Of a stretch of DNA of 19,938 bases, positions 6,586-14,121 are shown one piece after another. The DNA lies in the NCBI GenBank assembly GCA_002367235.1, contig DFBC01000147.1, positions 1 through 19,938 on the forward strand. The letters are read 5' to 3'. Source of the stretch: Cellvibrionales bacterium UBA3090. GTDB lineage: Bacteria > Pseudomonadota > Gammaproteobacteria > Pseudomonadales > Porticoccaceae. The position numbers and the translations under genes were made by a program. Below the pieces are notes generated by a model. That model did no database searches and was not told the origin of the DNA. It saw nothing but the letters and a program-made list of their open reading frames with translations. How positions within the stretch are numbered: the first letter of the stretch is position 1; each line of letters opens with the position of its first letter.

Positions 6586-7392
6586 ATGTTTTTTGATGAA
6601 GATTTTATAACAACGGTAAATGACAACCCGGTCGCAAGCATCATTAAAGCCAGTGAGATGATCCTGCAAACCATCAGCGCACTGGATAATGGCAAATCAT
6701 GGACTGACAAGGAGCACGATATTCTCTGGGAGGGCGCGACCTTCATACAATTGATACTGGACACGTACGGCCTGGAATTCCATAAAGATTGCCCAGAAGC
6801 AACAGAAAGCATTGATCACAATTGCCCCTCAGTAAAAGACTGGATTACCGGAGTAAGAGCCTACTTTAAGACCAAAAGTAATGAGAATGTCATAAAACAA
6901 CGGATCAACACCATCACGAACCAGTATCAGTCGGTGTTAAAGAAGGCATTCTCTTATGAATTCAGCAAAGGAGATTTCAACAGAATACGATCATTGATAA
7001 ACGAGCTTCACGAAAGCATTGCAGAGAATCGAAAAATTGAGAAAAAATATAAACATAGACTGCTAGGGAAACTGGAAGGCATTCAATCAAAACTTCACAA
7101 AACATTCTCGAGCTTAGATGAACTATGGAGCCTAATCGGAGACGCAGGAGTGGTTCTCGGAAAACTTGGACCAGAAGCCAAGCCCATCATTGATGGTATA
7201 AGGGAAATAACGGAAATAATCTGGAAAACTCAAGCGAGAACCGAAGAGCTCCCTAGCAGCGCCAAAAATCCTATCCTTGAGGAGGACGAGCAACTACTAG
7301 AGAACGAGGTTCAAGCACCAGAGATTTCAGACAACGCTAAAGATGGATCAACCGGCTGGACCTCGGCTCTACACGCATCAACCAATTATTGA
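6586..7392 (+). CDS. unrecognised helical protein (orphan gene between dcd and apbC)
   Basis: A 268-residue protein that I do not recognise. The ATG at 6586 was chosen because AAGGTG (6575-6580) sits five bases upstream; the frame stays open back to 6490, but that stretch looks non-coding. There is no signal peptide or clear membrane helix. It is rich in Glu, Lys and Ile and appears almost all helical. Residues 1-95 form an N-terminal helical part with four acidic/aromatic stretches. Residues 95-175 are Lys/Glu-rich and coiled-coil-like. A distinctive block around 176-220 (SLDELWSLIGDAGVVLGKLG, then KPIIDGIREI and IIWKTQ) is followed by a low-complexity acidic tail (EEDEQLLENEV). GC is visibly lower than in the neighbours (about 37-42% in two lines counted), which suggests horizontal acquisition. 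It has its own leader and a downstream stem-loop. No catalytic motif was seen. A defence, toxin-immunity or regulatory role is only speculation. Confidence 0.7.
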   Translation: MFFDEDFITTVNDNPVASIIKASEMILQTISALDNGKSWTDKEHDILWEGATFIQLILDTYGLEFHKDCPEATESIDHNCPSVKDWITGVRAYFKTKSNENVIKQRINTITNQYQSVLKKAFSYEFSKGDFNRIRSLINELHESIAENRKIEKKYKHRLLGKLEGIQSKLHKTFSSLDELWSLIGDAGVVLGKLGPEAKPIIDGIREITEIIWKTQARTEELPSSAKNPILEEDEQLLENEVQAPEISDNAKDGSTGWTSALHASTNY

Positions 7393-7418
7393 GACGCTGA
7401 AACACCCCATTACTACCA

Positions 7419-7450
7419 GGTAGGAATAACCAATGAGGATTATTCTTACC
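7419..7450 (+). terminator. stem-loop after the orphan gene
   Basis: Arms GGTAGGAATAA (7419-7429) and TTATTCTTACC (7440-7450) pair over 11 positions with one G-U wobble around a ten-base loop. The structure is 26 bases after the orphan gene stop and before the convergent apbC end. The wobble pairs only in plus-strand RNA, which suggests that strand is the functional one. No strong U-tract follows. Confidence 0.5.
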
Positions 7451-7494
7451 CTTCACTCAACTCGCCAACATCCTAAACCTCCCATCAATGGGCG

Positions 7495-8322
7495 CTACTC
7501 AATAATAAGCTCCGGCCCGCTGGGTGATCCTTTTTCTGCTAACAGGTCTATGATCTCACCGGCGATCTTGCCATAGGTGGTTGCCGCCAGCCCCTGAGGC
7601 TCTGCAACAACCGTAGGTGTGCCCGCATCGGTTTGCTCACGAATAGCTAAGGATAGAGGCAAAGCTCCGAGCACTTTCGTTTGATATTCCAATGCTACTT
7701 TCTGGCCACCACCTTCTCCGAAGATATGCTCTTCATGTCCGCATTGGCTACAGTGGTGAACCGCCATATTTTCCACAATACCAAGCACTGGAATTTTTAC
7801 TTTATGAAACATTTCTATGGCTTTTCTTGCATCCAGCAGCGCAATATCCTGAGGAGTCGTGACAATCACTGCGCCAGCAAGCTGTGCCTGCTGCGCCAGT
7901 GTCAGCTGAATATCTCCCGTGCCTGGCGGCATATCGACGACCAAATAATCAAGCTCGCCCCAATTGGTCTGGGTCAGAATTTGCAACAAGGCTCCGCTGG
8001 CCATGGGCCCACGCCAGACCATTGGCGTCTGCTCTGTGACAAGGTAACCCATCGACATAGTCTTAAGCCCTTGAGCCTCCACGGGAACAAAGAGCTTCCC
8101 GTCAATCACGTCTGGGCGGGTTCCTTCGGGAACACCCAGCATCAGCGGCAGGCTGGGACCATAAATGTCCGCATCCACAACACCTACTTTGGCTCCTTTG
8201 GCAACCAGCGCCAAGGCCAGATTAACGGATGTCGTTGATTTACCAACTCCGCCCTTGCCCGATGCTACGGCAATAATATGTTTAACGTCTTGCAAACCAT
8301 CCTGAACTGGTGCATCGGTCAT
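7495..8322 (-). CDS. apbC: Mrp/ApbC-type Fe-S cluster carrier P-loop ATPase, short form
   Basis: A 275-residue cytosolic NTPase of the Mrp/ApbC (Nbp35-like) family, which binds Fe-S clusters and passes them to target proteins. The deviant Walker A GKGGVGKST is at residues 22-30, Walker A' VVDADIYGPS at about 48-56, and DYLVVDMPPGTGD at about 125-137. ENMAVHHCSQC supplies the cluster-bridging CxxC (Cys191, Cys194). The protein begins almost directly at the P-loop, so the N-terminal MIP18/DUF59 domain present in E. coli and Pseudomonas ApbC is absent. An in-frame TGA two codons before the ATG shows that this is not a misplaced start. AGAGGATG upstream is a good ribosome-binding site. The gene is divergent from metG, as in Pseudomonas. 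Confidence 0.93.
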   Translation of the reverse strand: MTDAPVQDGLQDVKHIIAVASGKGGVGKSTTSVNLALALVAKGAKVGVVDADIYGPSLPLMLGVPEGTRPDVIDGKLFVPVEAQGLKTMSMGYLVTEQTPMVWRGPMASGALLQILTQTNWGELDYLVVDMPPGTGDIQLTLAQQAQLAGAVIVTTPQDIALLDARKAIEMFHKVKIPVLGIVENMAVHHCSQCGHEEHIFGEGGGQKVALEYQTKVLGALPLSLAIREQTDAGTPTVVAEPQGLAATTYGKIAGEIIDLLAEKGSPSGPELIIE

Positions 8323-8447
8323 TACTCATCCTCTTACTAACTAATGAAAATTCAAGGGAAAACCGTTATAGTTGCGGCCCTTTACAGTTGTGCCCCACAC
8401 AAAGGTGGCGCCCCATTACAAACACCGAATCACAGCAGTCTACCAAC
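8323..8447. promoter_or_regulatory. divergent apbC/metG promoter region
   Basis: This 125-base gap must drive both apbC (minus) and metG (plus). A TATAAC on the minus strand and the overlapping TTATAG on the plus strand (around 8368-8374) are the most -10-like elements. No convincing -35 was found for either, so exact promoters are not assigned. Confidence 0.35.
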
Positions 8448-10487
8448 ATGACAGAACGCATGACCGAACGTCGAAAAATTCTTGTTACCAGCGCACTACC
8501 CTATGCCAATGGATCTATCCATCTTGGCCATCTGGTGGAATATATTCAAACCGACATTTGGGCTCGATTCCAGAAAATGCGAGGCCACGAATGTTACTAC
8601 GTCTGCGCCGATGATGCTCATGGTACGGCTATTATGTTGAAGGCCGAGCAGCTAGGCATTTCTCCCGAGGCGCTTATTAGCCAGGTAAAAGCCGAGCACC
8701 AAAAAGACTTTGGCGACTTTCTCATTCAGTTTGACAACTACCATTCAACTCATTCTGAAGAAAACCGTGAGCTGTCATCACTGATCTACAATCGTCTGTA
8801 TGAAAATGATCATATCGCCACTCGAGAAATCACTCAGGCCTTTGACCCAGAGAAAAACCTGTTCCTGGCAGACCGCTATATCAAAGGCACCTGCCCAAAA
8901 TGTAAAACTGATGACCAGTATGGTGATAACTGCGAGGCCTGCGGTGCCACTTATTCACCCACTGACTTAATTAATCCGGTCTCTGCTGTTTCTGGTGCCA
9001 CACCGATAGAAAAAGACTCCAAGCACTATTTCTTTAAACTACCCGAGTTTTCTGACTTCCTGAAAGAGTGGACCCGGGCCGGCCACGTACAAGAAGAAGT
9101 CGCCAACAAGCTTGGGGAATGGCTGGACAGCGGACTACACGAGTGGGATATCAGTCGTGACGCACCCTATTTTGGTTTTGAAATCCCCAACGCACCCGGC
9201 AAATACTTTTACGTTTGGCTAGATGCTCCTATTGGCTATATGGCCAGCTTTAAAAACTTGTGTGCAAAAGAAGGGCTGAGCTTCGATGAATTCTGGGGGC
9301 AAAACTCTGAAGCCGAGCTCTATCACTTCATCGGCAAGGACATTGTTAATTTCCATGCCTTGTTCTGGCCCGCCATGCTGACCAGCGCCAAGTTCAGAAC
9401 ACCCACACGAGTTTGCGTGCACGGTTTCCTGACGGTCAATGGCAAAAAGATGTCAAAATCTCGGGGTACATTTATCAACGCCCGCAGCTATCTGGATAAT
9501 CTCAACCCGGAATACTTGCGCTACTACTTTGCAGCCAAGCTATCCTCCGGCGTAGATGACCTCGATTTGAACCTGGATGATTTCATTCAGCGAGTTAACA
9601 GCGACCTCGTAGGCAAAGTGGTTAATATTGCCAGCCGCTGTGCCAAATTTATAACCAAAGGTAATGACGGGGTACTTTCTACCGCCATTGCAGACGACGC
9701 ACTATGGCAGCAATCAGCGGCTGCGGCGGACAGCATTGCCAGCCACTACGAAAACCGTGAGTTTGGCAAGGCCATTCGTGAAATTATGGCCTTGGCCGAT
9801 GCCGCCAATGAATACATTGCAGCAAAGGAACCCTGGAAGCTGAGCAAAGAGGAAGGGTGCGAACAAGACGTGTTAGACATCTGCTCCTTGGGAATTAACC
9901 TGTTCAGGGCTCTGATGGTATACCTGAAACCAGTGCTGCCCGCCATGGCGAAAGAAGCCGAGACGTTCCTCAACGATAGCCTTAGCTGGGAAGGTAAGCT
10001 ACAACCACTCACTGGTCATAAAATAAACAAGTTCAAGCCCCTGATGCAGCGTGTTGAGCAAGACAAGGTGGATGCCATGCTGGAAGCAAGCAAAGAAATT
10101 CTGACGGCTGCAACAACACAACCTGTTGTATCCTCCAGCCCACTGGCAGATGAACCACTGGCGGACGAAATTAATTTTGATGATTTTATCAAGGTTGACC
10201 TGAGAGTCGCCTTGATTACCAAAGCCCAACATGTGGAGGGTGCCGACAAGCTACTGCAACTGACACTGGATATCGGCGGTGAAACCCGAAATGTATTTTC
10301 GGGCATCAAATCTTCCTACCAACCGGAAGACCTGGAAGGCCGATTGACCGTGCTGGTAGCTAACCTTGCTCCGAGAAAAATGCGTTTTGGTGTATCTGAA
10401 GGCATGGTTCTCGCAGCGGGGGATAAAAAAGGCATTTATCTACTATCGCCCGATAGTGGCGCAGAACCAGGACAGAGAATTGTCTAA
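8448..10487 (+). CDS. metG: methionyl-tRNA synthetase
   Basis: A 679-residue class I aminoacyl-tRNA synthetase that charges tRNA-Met and initiator tRNA. The catalytic signatures are HLGH at residues 25-28 (after LPYANGSI) and KMSKS at 334-338. The zinc-binding knuckle CPKC...CEAC is near 148-162. The C-terminal EMAPII/Trbp111-like tRNA-binding and dimerisation domain is present from about residue 575 (FIKVDLRVALI...VANLAPRKMRFGVSEGM), so the full-length dimeric form is encoded. The start could be 8448 or 8460 (MTERMTERRK repeats the start context). Neither has a clear Shine-Dalgarno; 8460 reproduces the E. coli numbering almost exactly. The frame is open further upstream, but that part overlaps the divergent promoter and is not family-like. 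Confidence 0.97.
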   Translation: MTERMTERRKILVTSALPYANGSIHLGHLVEYIQTDIWARFQKMRGHECYYVCADDAHGTAIMLKAEQLGISPEALISQVKAEHQKDFGDFLIQFDNYHSTHSEENRELSSLIYNRLYENDHIATREITQAFDPEKNLFLADRYIKGTCPKCKTDDQYGDNCEACGATYSPTDLINPVSAVSGATPIEKDSKHYFFKLPEFSDFLKEWTRAGHVQEEVANKLGEWLDSGLHEWDISRDAPYFGFEIPNAPGKYFYVWLDAPIGYMASFKNLCAKEGLSFDEFWGQNSEAELYHFIGKDIVNFHALFWPAMLTSAKFRTPTRVCVHGFLTVNGKKMSKSRGTFINARSYLDNLNPEYLRYYFAAKLSSGVDDLDLNLDDFIQRVNSDLVGKVVNIASRCAKFITKGNDGVLSTAIADDALWQQSAAAADSIASHYENREFGKAIREIMALADAANEYIAAKEPWKLSKEEGCEQDVLDICSLGINLFRALMVYLKPVLPAMAKEAETFLNDSLSWEGKLQPLTGHKINKFKPLMQRVEQDKVDAMLEASKEILTAATTQPVVSSSPLADEPLADEINFDDFIKVDLRVALITKAQHVEGADKLLQLTLDIGGETRNVFSGIKSSYQPEDLEGRLTVLVANLAPRKMRFGVSEGMVLAAGDKKGIYLLSPDSGAEPGQRIV

Positions 10488-10535
10488 CAAATACACTAGC
10501 TATATGGCTTACGGCTATGCCTTATGGCGAAATAT

Positions 10536-10554
10536 ACTAAGAGATTAGTGTTTT
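10536..10554 (+). terminator. weak hairpin with T-run after metG
   Basis: ACTAA (10536-10540), loop GAGA and TTAGT (10545-10549) are followed by G and four T. The stem is AU-rich, so this is a possible but weak intrinsic terminator between metG and the rnf operon. Confidence 0.3.
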
Positions 10555-10561
10555 ATACTTA

Positions 10562-10588
10562 TTAGCAAAATTTACATACCGCTATAAT
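10562..10588 (+). promoter_or_regulatory. probable rnf operon promoter
   Basis: A perfect TATAAT lies at 10583-10588, 23 bases before the rnfA ATG. The best -35 is TTAGCA (10562-10567, 4 of 6) at a short 15-base spacing. This implies a short leader of about 15-18 bases and probable activator or extended-element help. Confidence 0.5.
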
Positions 10589-10611
10589 GTCGAGCCTATT
10601 GAGATAAGACC

Positions 10612-11187
10612 ATGCAAGAATTCGCCGTTATTCTAGTTAGCACCATACTGGTGAACAACTTTGTTCTAGTCCAGTTTCTCGGGCTGTGCCCGTTTATGGG
10701 TGTTTCCAGCAAGCTGGAGACGGCTATCGGTATGGCTGGGGCCACCACATTTGTATTAACGCTGGCTGCCATGTCCAGCTACATGGTCAATTCCTGGATT
10801 TTGATCCCCCTGAACCTCGAATACCTGAAGACGATCTCCTTTATTCTGGTGATTGCCGTCGTGGTGCAATTCACCAAAATGTTTATTGAAAAAAGTAGCC
10901 CGCTACTCTATCGGGTTCTGGGAGTATTTTTACCCCTGATCACCACCAACTGTGCTGTGCTGGGTGTTGCGCTGCAAAATACCGCCAAGGCTCACACACT
11001 GCTGGAATCTACCTTATACGGGTTCGGTGCTGCGTTAGGTTTCTCTCTGGTACTGACCTTGTTCGCCGCCATGCGTGAGCGGTTAGCCGTTGCCGATGTT
11101 CCCGCGCCATTTAAAGGTGCCGCTATTGGCATGATTACCGCTGGATTAATGTCACTAGCCTTTATGGGCTTTAGCGGACTGGTATAG
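10612..11187 (+). CDS. rnfA: Rnf electron transport complex subunit A
   Basis: A 191-residue integral membrane subunit of the Rnf complex (Rsx in E. coli), which couples electron flow between ferredoxin and NAD+ to Na+ or H+ movement. It has six hydrophobic segments. The family blocks NNFVLVQFLGLCPFMGVS and PLITTNCAVLGVAL carry Cys26 and Cys114, the conserved cysteines which, with those of RnfE, are known to hold a membrane-embedded Fe-S cluster. It is the first gene of a six-gene operon in the standard order A-B-C-D-G-E and has a TATAAT promoter directly upstream. E. coli RsxA is 193 residues, so the length is normal. RsxA is the symbol used where the complex reduces SoxR; nothing here shows a SoxR link. 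Confidence 0.96.
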   Translation: MQEFAVILVSTILVNNFVLVQFLGLCPFMGVSSKLETAIGMAGATTFVLTLAAMSSYMVNSWILIPLNLEYLKTISFILVIAVVVQFTKMFIEKSSPLLYRVLGVFLPLITTNCAVLGVALQNTAKAHTLLESTLYGFGAALGFSLVLTLFAAMRERLAVADVPAPFKGAAIGMITAGLMSLAFMGFSGLV

Positions 11188-11200
11188 GGACTGCGACAAC

Positions 11201-11842
11201 GTGTACGAGATCATTGCCCAAAACCCATTACTCGCCGCACTAACTGCGTTAGTCGGGCTCGCCTTAATATTCGGCGCTGTACTCGGCTACGCGGCCATTA
11301 AATTCAAGGTGAAAGGCGACCCTATTGTCGAACAGATCGACAGCCTGCTGCCACAAACCCAGTGTGGCCAATGTGGCTATCCCGGTTGCCGGCCCTATGC
11401 CGAAGCCATCGCCAATGGTGACACCATCAACAAGTGCCCTCCCGGTGGCCAGACAACCATCAATGCTATTGCCGACCTGCTCGATGTGGAAGCACCCACT
11501 CTGGACGAAGAACATGGTGTCGAGAGCGACACAAAAACCGTTGCTTACATTCGGGAAGACGAATGTATTGGCTGCACAAAATGCATTCAAGCCTGTCCAG
11601 TGGACGCCATACTGGGTGCCGCCAAACAAATGCACACCGTGATCATCAGTGAATGTACTGGCTGCGATCTTTGCGTAGAACCCTGCCCGGTAGACTGTAT
11701 TGATATGCTGCCCGTCGCAAAGGGGCTTGCCGATTGGACGTGGGATATGCCGGCTTCCTCTGAAGAGCAGGTTAAAGCTTTGCGCGCCGACATTATCGCC
11801 ACCGACAAACCCGGGCAGCGGGACGGAGTTGATGCCGCATGA
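11201..11842 (+). CDS. rnfB: Rnf electron transport complex subunit B (polyferredoxin)
   Basis: A 213-residue Fe-S subunit. Residues about 9-31 form an N-terminal membrane anchor. Next comes the four-cysteine 4Fe-4S domain QCGQCGYPGC...C (Cys55, 58, 63, 79). Two ferredoxin motifs follow: CIGCTKCIQACP (Cys122, 125, 128, 132) and CTGCDLCVEPCP (Cys152, 155, 158, 162). All ligands are intact, so it should carry three [4Fe-4S] clusters and act as the electron entry or relay module facing the cytoplasm. The start is GTG at 11201, with AGGGA ten bases upstream. The last codons overlap rnfC by four bases (ATGA), so translation is coupled. Confidence 0.96.
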   Translation: MYEIIAQNPLLAALTALVGLALIFGAVLGYAAIKFKVKGDPIVEQIDSLLPQTQCGQCGYPGCRPYAEAIANGDTINKCPPGGQTTINAIADLLDVEAPTLDEEHGVESDTKTVAYIREDECIGCTKCIQACPVDAILGAAKQMHTVIISECTGCDLCVEPCPVDCIDMLPVAKGLADWTWDMPASSEEQVKALRADIIATDKPGQRDGVDAA

Positions 11843-14109
11843 GAAAGATTTGGAGTCTAACCGGCGGAATCCACCCTGCAGAAAACAAACACCAGTCGGT
11901 GCAATCCAGTATTGGCAGCCTGCCATTACCCGACAGACTGACGATCCCTCTCAATCAGCATATTGGCGCCCCACCAAAACTGCTCGTTGCCGAAGGCGAC
12001 CGAGTCCTGAAAGGACAGGTATTGGCCGAACCCAAAGGTTTTGTTAGTGCTGGCATTCACGCGCCGACGTCCGGGATCATCACCCATATTAGTGACCACC
12101 CTATCCCACACCCATCGGGCATGGCCGCTCGCTGCATCACCCTCGAACCAGACCATAAAGAGCAGTGGATAGAACACCGCGGGATTGACAATTACCGTGA
12201 AAAAACACCCAGCGAGCTGCTGGATATCATCAGACAGTCAGGCATTGTCGGCTTGGGTGGCGCAGGCTTTCCCTCAGCGGTAAAACTGGGGCCCAAGCAG
12301 CCAATCTCAACACTGATTATCAATGCCACCGAGTGCGAACCCTATATCACTGCCGATGACATGCTAATGAGAGAACACCCTCAGGATATCGTTGACGGCA
12401 TCAAAATACTGTCGTTTATCCTAGGTGATCCCGATGAAATTCTGATCGGCATTGAAGACAACAAACCAGAAGCCTTTGAAGCTCTGAAACCCTACCTGCA
12501 GGATACTAATATCACGTTAGTGGAGTTCCCCACCCGGTATCCATCCGGGGGAGAAAAACAGCTCATCCAAATCCTGACAGGGAAAGAGGTTCCCCACGGA
12601 GGGATTCCCGCAGATATCGGCATCGTCTGTCAGAATATTGGGACTACCTATGCCATTCAACGAGCCATACAGCATGGCGAGCCACTGATTTCTCGTATCA
12701 CTACCGTTACGGGCAAGGCTTGCGCAACCAACAGGAACTATCAGGTACTCATTGGTACACCGATTAGCCATTTGCTACAAAACAACGGCTTCGATCAAAG
12801 CCAATGCCCACGGCTGATCATGGGTGGCCCGATGATGGGGTTCACTCTGGAAGAGCTCAGTATCCCGGTCATTAAAACCACCAACTGTATTCTGGCCCCA
12901 ACGGCAGAAGAGCTCCCCACTCCGCCACCAACACAACCCTGTATTCGTTGTGGGATGTGTGCAGAAGCCTGCCCTGCCAGCCTGCTGCCACAACAACTAT
13001 TCTGGCATGCACAGTCACAAAATTATGAAAAACTCGAAGCTCACAACCTATTCGACTGTATAGAGTGTGGTGCCTGCTCCTACGTTTGTCCCAGCAATAT
13101 CCCGCTGGTGCAGTACTACCGAGCGGCTAAAGGTGAAATGCGAAAACTGGCTCAGGAAAAAATCAATTCAGACAGAGCCAGAGAGCGATTCGAATTTAAT
13201 CAAGCCCGCAAAGCAAAAGAAGAAGCCGAAAAAGCAGCCAAGCGCGAAGCGCGCAAGCGGGCAGCAGAGCTCGCCAGAGCCAAGAAGGCTGATCAGGAGG
13301 CATCGCCCGGCGGGGCTGACACCGAAACAAACTCTGCCGATGATATTATCAAAGCGGCCATGGCTCGTGCCGCAGCGAAAAAAGCGTCACCCGAAGAACA
13401 ACGTGCCAAATTGGAACGAGGCATCGTAAGGGCTGAAAGTCATGTGAACGCCGCTCAGCAAAGACTTGATGGCTTGGAACAAGACGCCACCGACAAGCAG
13501 TGGGAACAAGCTCGAGCGGCCCTAGAAGATGCCCGCCTGCGCCTACAAAATGCCGAGCAAAAACTGGCTGCCCTAGGCGCACCCACTGATGACAAGCTTA
13601 AAGATGCAACAGTGGATACGGCAAAATCCGTTATGGACAAGATTCAAGCCAGCCCACGAGAGGCGCTGGAAAAGAAAGTTTCCACACTAAAAGAACGCAT
13701 TGCCGTCACCGAGGAAAAACTTGTCTCAGCGGATGATAAAACGCTGAAAACGGCCCTACAAAATGGCTTGAAAAAACAACAGGCCAAGCTGAAGGATGCC
13801 GAACAACAACTGGCAGAAACACCCGCTACAGCAGACCAGCCCAACTCCACCCCGAAAACCGAGGATGCCGCCAGTGCCGCCATTGCCCGAGCACAAGCTA
13901 AAGCAGCGGCTCAGGAGAGTATGTCAGAAGAGGAGAAGCTAAAAGCTTCTGTTGAATCCTTACAGAATCGACTGAAAAAAGCACAGGCGAAACTAACGGC
14001 TGCCGAAGCTGAAGGCTCAGAGCACATTGATGCATTCCGCACTGGCGTAGAAAAACTGCAAGCCAAACTCACTGCCGCTGAAACACAGCTGGCAGAAAAA
14101 ACGCAATAA
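11839..14109 (+). CDS. rnfC: Rnf electron transport complex subunit C with long coiled-coil tail
   Basis: A 756-residue peripheral subunit thought to bind NADH and FMN and link them to the Fe-S chain. The N-terminal domain includes the NuoF-like segment VGLGGAGFPSAVKL...INATECEPYITADD. Two [4Fe-4S] ferredoxin motifs lie at Cys368/371/374/378 (CIRCGMCAEACP) and Cys407/410/413/417 (CIECGACSYVCP). From about residue 435 the protein becomes an Ala/Lys/Glu-rich helical tail of some 320 residues. Long repeat-rich tails also occur in E. coli RsxC (740 aa), so the overall length is normal for gammaproteobacteria. In the tail, modules of roughly 75-100 residues built around xxAxARAxAKxAxxE and LxxAxxKLxAAE recur about three times. 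The start ATG overlaps the rnfB stop. Confidence 0.96.
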   Translation: MRKIWSLTGGIHPAENKHQSVQSSIGSLPLPDRLTIPLNQHIGAPPKLLVAEGDRVLKGQVLAEPKGFVSAGIHAPTSGIITHISDHPIPHPSGMAARCITLEPDHKEQWIEHRGIDNYREKTPSELLDIIRQSGIVGLGGAGFPSAVKLGPKQPISTLIINATECEPYITADDMLMREHPQDIVDGIKILSFILGDPDEILIGIEDNKPEAFEALKPYLQDTNITLVEFPTRYPSGGEKQLIQILTGKEVPHGGIPADIGIVCQNIGTTYAIQRAIQHGEPLISRITTVTGKACATNRNYQVLIGTPISHLLQNNGFDQSQCPRLIMGGPMMGFTLEELSIPVIKTTNCILAPTAEELPTPPPTQPCIRCGMCAEACPASLLPQQLFWHAQSQNYEKLEAHNLFDCIECGACSYVCPSNIPLVQYYRAAKGEMRKLAQEKINSDRARERFEFNQARKAKEEAEKAAKREARKRAAELARAKKADQEASPGGADTETNSADDIIKAAMARAAAKKASPEEQRAKLERGIVRAESHVNAAQQRLDGLEQDATDKQWEQARAALEDARLRLQNAEQKLAALGAPTDDKLKDATVDTAKSVMDKIQASPREALEKKVSTLKERIAVTEEKLVSADDKTLKTALQNGLKKQQAKLKDAEQQLAETPATADQPNSTPKTEDAASAAIARAQAKAAAQESMSEEEKLKASVESLQNRLKKAQAKLTAAEAEGSEHIDAFRTGVEKLQAKLTAAETQLAEKTQ

Positions 14110-14121
14110 CGGATACCGCCC

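Noticed and set aside
6483..6812. 109-codon minus-strand frame at the start of the orphan gene
   Set aside because: It overlaps the better-supported plus-strand gene. The Ser/Cys-rich translation looks like a shadow, and no ribosome-binding site was seen. It was considered as an antitoxin-like antisense partner but nothing supports that.
7681..8238. 185-codon plus-strand open frame inside apbC
   Set aside because: It lies opposite the Walker and CxxC motifs of apbC, has no ribosome-binding site, and its composition is that of a shadow frame.
8310..8447. Upstream extension of metG
   Set aside because: It overlaps the apbC start and the divergent promoter region. The translated residues do not resemble any methionyl-tRNA synthetase N-terminus.
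10504..10548. Small 14-codon frame MAYGYALWRNILRD before rnfA
   Set aside because: It was considered as a leader peptide. There is no Shine-Dalgarno and no run of a regulatory amino acid, and its end overlaps the weak metG hairpin.
11264..11926. 220-codon open frame on the minus strand across rnfB
   Set aside because: It is fully antisense to rnfB, whose cysteine motifs prove the coding strand. The antisense translation is rich in Cys/Gly/Phe as mirror composition and matches no family.
13067..13429. 120-codon alternative plus frame within rnfC
   Set aside because: This is a second open frame in the Ala/Lys-rich repeat region caused by base composition. The rnfC frame continues to a proper stop and shows the coiled-coil pattern.
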